In this document: positions 4,757-6,001 of the stretch, one piece after another | Numbering within the stretch: position 1 is the stretch's first letter | Layout: each line of letters begins with the position of its first letter | Source of the DNA: Chloroflexota bacterium | Lineage (GTDB): Bacteria > Chloroflexota > Dehalococcoidia > SZUA-161 > SpSt-899 | Assembly (NCBI GenBank): GCA_018657655.1 | Contig: JABHWQ010000252.1 | Coordinates: forward strand, 1-6,001 | DNA length: 6,001 nucleotides | Reading direction: 5' to 3' | Position numbers and translations under genes: made by a program | Notes under the pieces: model-generated | Databases searched by the model: none | What the model was told of the DNA's origin: nothing | What the model saw: the letters and a program-made list of their open reading frames with translations, nothing else

Positions 4757-5032
4757 TTTATCGAGGGGATATTCCATATAGTCATATGAATAGGCTGCAT
4801 TAAAACCACGATTGAGTACCATATCAAAATTCACCTTTCGGTTTGCTGGTTTATCCACAAAACAAAAATGGGTAAATTGCCCAGAGTGCTTTATTGAAAT
4901 GTGTTATGACACAGCCTGTCTATAGGAATCACATGTTCGAACACATTCACACGAAGCAGCGTCACCGACATTCAACTAAATGCGATTGCCCTTCTCCCCT
5001 ACCCACGTTGGCTCCCATCGTCACTGAATTTA
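4757..5032. other. Intergenic region upstream of metG
   Basis: No convincing gene is present on either strand. The region holds a single perfect DnaA-box word TTATCCACA (4851-4859) and a LexA-like site (4926-4939). It may include decayed insertion-sequence end material on its left. Confidence 0.5.
4926..4939 (-). promoter_or_regulatory. Candidate LexA (Cheo-box-type) operator
   Basis: On the minus strand CGAACATGTGATTC matches the Gram-positive SOS box CGAACRNRYGTTYC at 13 of 14 positions. It lies about 110 bp upstream of metG, with no SOS gene visible nearby, so function is doubtful. Confidence 0.25.
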
Positions 5033-5041
5033 TGGTAAAAT
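5033..5041 (+). promoter_or_regulatory. Extended -10 promoter of metG
   Basis: TGGTAAAAT is an extended -10 element (TGn plus TAAAAT) ending 9 bp before the metG ATG. No good -35 lies 16-18 bp upstream; TTGGCT at 5008-5013 is 22 bp away. Transcription would begin at about 5048-5051, on or next to the start codon, and no Shine-Dalgarno sequence precedes the ATG. Both facts suggest a leaderless mRNA. Confidence 0.5.
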
Positions 5042-5050
5042 ACACTCGTT

Positions 5051-6001
5051 ATGCCTGAGAATATTCTAGTTGCCGTTGCCTGGCCCTACGCTAACGGGCC
5101 ATTACATTTGGGACACCTTGCCGGTGCTTACCTGCCAGCCGATATCTTCGCGCGTTACCATCGACTCAAAGGAAATAACGTATTGATGGTCTCCGGCAGT
5201 GATATGCACGGTACTCCCATCACTATAAGCGCTGAAAAAGAAGGTATCAGCCCGGAAGATGTTGCCACCAGGAATCATCAGGGATTCCTTGACTCCTGGC
5301 AAAAGATGGGGATTTCTTTCGATCTATTCACCTCTACTCATACTGATAATCACACAGAAGTGGTTCATGATATTTTCCGTACTCTTTTAGACAAAGGGTA
5401 TTTATACAAAGACTCTATGCCTTCTGCATATTGCCCGAATTGCAATCGCGCGCTCCCGGATCGATACACTGAAGGCGAATGCCCCCATTGCCATTCCCTG
5501 CATGCCAGGGGTGATCAGTGCGACGAGTGCGGCAAAACTCTTAATCCCAATGAGTTGATCGATCTTCGATGCAGCATCTGTGGGGGTTCGCCTCAGATCA
5601 AGGATTCCGAGCATTTCTTCCTGAAGCTTTCAGCATTCAGCGATCAACTTGAGACCTGGGCCAAAACACAATCTCATTGGAGACCAAACGTCGCCAGTAT
5701 GACCATGCGATATATCAAGGAAGGTCTTCGGGATAGAGCAATCACCCGAGACTTGGAATGGGGCATTCCGGTTCCCGTAGATGGGTTTGATAACAAGCGT
5801 ATATACGTCTGGTTCGAAGCAGTTATCGGTTACCTTTCCGCCAGCAAGGAATGGTCGGAAACTAACGGTGATCCCGAAGCATGGAAACAGTTTTGGCAAG
5901 GTAATGCCAAGCCATACTATTTCATTGGCAAGGATAATATCCCGTTCCATACGCTTATCTGGCCGGGAATGCTCTTGGGGTATGGGGACCTCAATCTCGC
6001 C
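5051..6001 (+). CDS. metG: Methionyl-tRNA synthetase (class I), 3' truncated by window end
   Basis: The frame is open from ATG 5051 to the window end (317 residues, about half to three fifths of a typical MetRS). MetRS joins methionine to initiator and elongator tRNA-Met using ATP in the cytoplasm. The N-terminal Rossmann fold starts at once with NILVAVAWPYANGPLHLGH, where HLGH (19-22) is the HIGH motif. GSDMHGTP (49-56) follows. The connective insert holds four CxxC pairs (C128/131, C144/147, C157/160, C174/177), the two-knuckle zinc-binding arrangement. Further conserved motifs are RDLEWGIPVP (233-242), VWFEAVIGYLSA (253-264) and FIGKDNIPFH (291-300). The KMSKS loop and anticodon-binding domain lie beyond the window. 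The ATG is preferred because the conserved fold begins three residues after it. There is no Shine-Dalgarno; the nearby extended -10 element suggests leaderless expression. Confidence 0.97.
   Translation, partial: MPENILVAVAWPYANGPLHLGHLAGAYLPADIFARYHRLKGNNVLMVSGSDMHGTPITISAEKEGISPEDVATRNHQGFLDSWQKMGISFDLFTSTHTDNHTEVVHDIFRTLLDKGYLYKDSMPSAYCPNCNRALPDRYTEGECPHCHSLHARGDQCDECGKTLNPNELIDLRCSICGGSPQIKDSEHFFLKLSAFSDQLETWAKTQSHWRPNVASMTMRYIKEGLRDRAITRDLEWGIPVPVDGFDNKRIYVWFEAVIGYLSASKEWSETNGDPEAWKQFWQGNAKPYYFIGKDNIPFHTLIWPGMLLGYGDLNLA

Noticed and set aside
4851..4859. Perfect DnaA-box word TTATCCACA suggesting a replication origin or DnaA-regulated promoter
   Set aside because: It is a single copy with no cluster of further boxes, no AT-rich unwinding region and no dnaA/dnaN neighbours. 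A lone 9-mer is weak evidence.

Overview
The window looks like a bacterial chromosome segment in which a mosaic of mobile-element debris separates two ordinary genes. Both genes are cut by the window edges. At the left is the end of a PLP-dependent amino-acid decarboxylase of the diaminopimelate/ornithine decarboxylase (LysA-like) type. At the right is the start of methionyl-tRNA synthetase (metG). The general style of the proteins would fit Chloroflexota (Dehalococcoidia-like), but that is an impression and not something the sequence proves.

Layout, left to right. (1) 1-1719, +: the decarboxylase, with non-canonical active-site motifs and an extra C-terminal domain of about 130 residues, possibly a hotdog fold. 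It is closed by a strong terminator at 1751-1799. (2) 1799-1845, -: the 3' half of a tRNA-Val(UAC). It breaks off just after the anticodon loop, as expected for an attachment-site duplicate left by an integrative element. A second small terminator follows at 1917-1937. (3) 2063-3180: a complete IS630-family insertion sequence with 18-bp imperfect terminal repeats, TA at both ends and an intact DDE transposase on the minus strand. (4) 3181-3632, +: the catalytic C-terminus of a tyrosine recombinase. It lacks its N-terminal part and carries a one-base frameshift. It ends about 80 bp from the 3' end of an intact tRNA-Arg(CCU) gene (3711-3786, -) that has its own promoter. (5) 3806-4290, -: a two-gene unit of small proteins. 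The first is winged-helix-like and has an in-frame stop; the second overlaps it by ATGA. The second reading frame runs through a solitary sequence resembling a type I-C CRISPR repeat. (6) 4424-4756, +: the C-terminal remnant of an IS1182-like transposase. (7) 4757-5050: an intergenic region with a candidate LexA-type site and an extended -10 promoter close enough to the metG start to suggest a leaderless or near-leaderless mRNA. (8) 5051-6001, +: metG.

The segment from 1799 to 4756 is best read as an accretion site. An integrative element (or elements) used tRNA genes as targets, decayed, and was then hit by insertion sequences. Only the decarboxylase, the IS630 transposase, tRNA-Arg and metG look intact. 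The most unusual coding feature is the decarboxylase fusion. The most unusual non-coding features are the half tRNA-Val and the CRISPR-repeat-like fossil.
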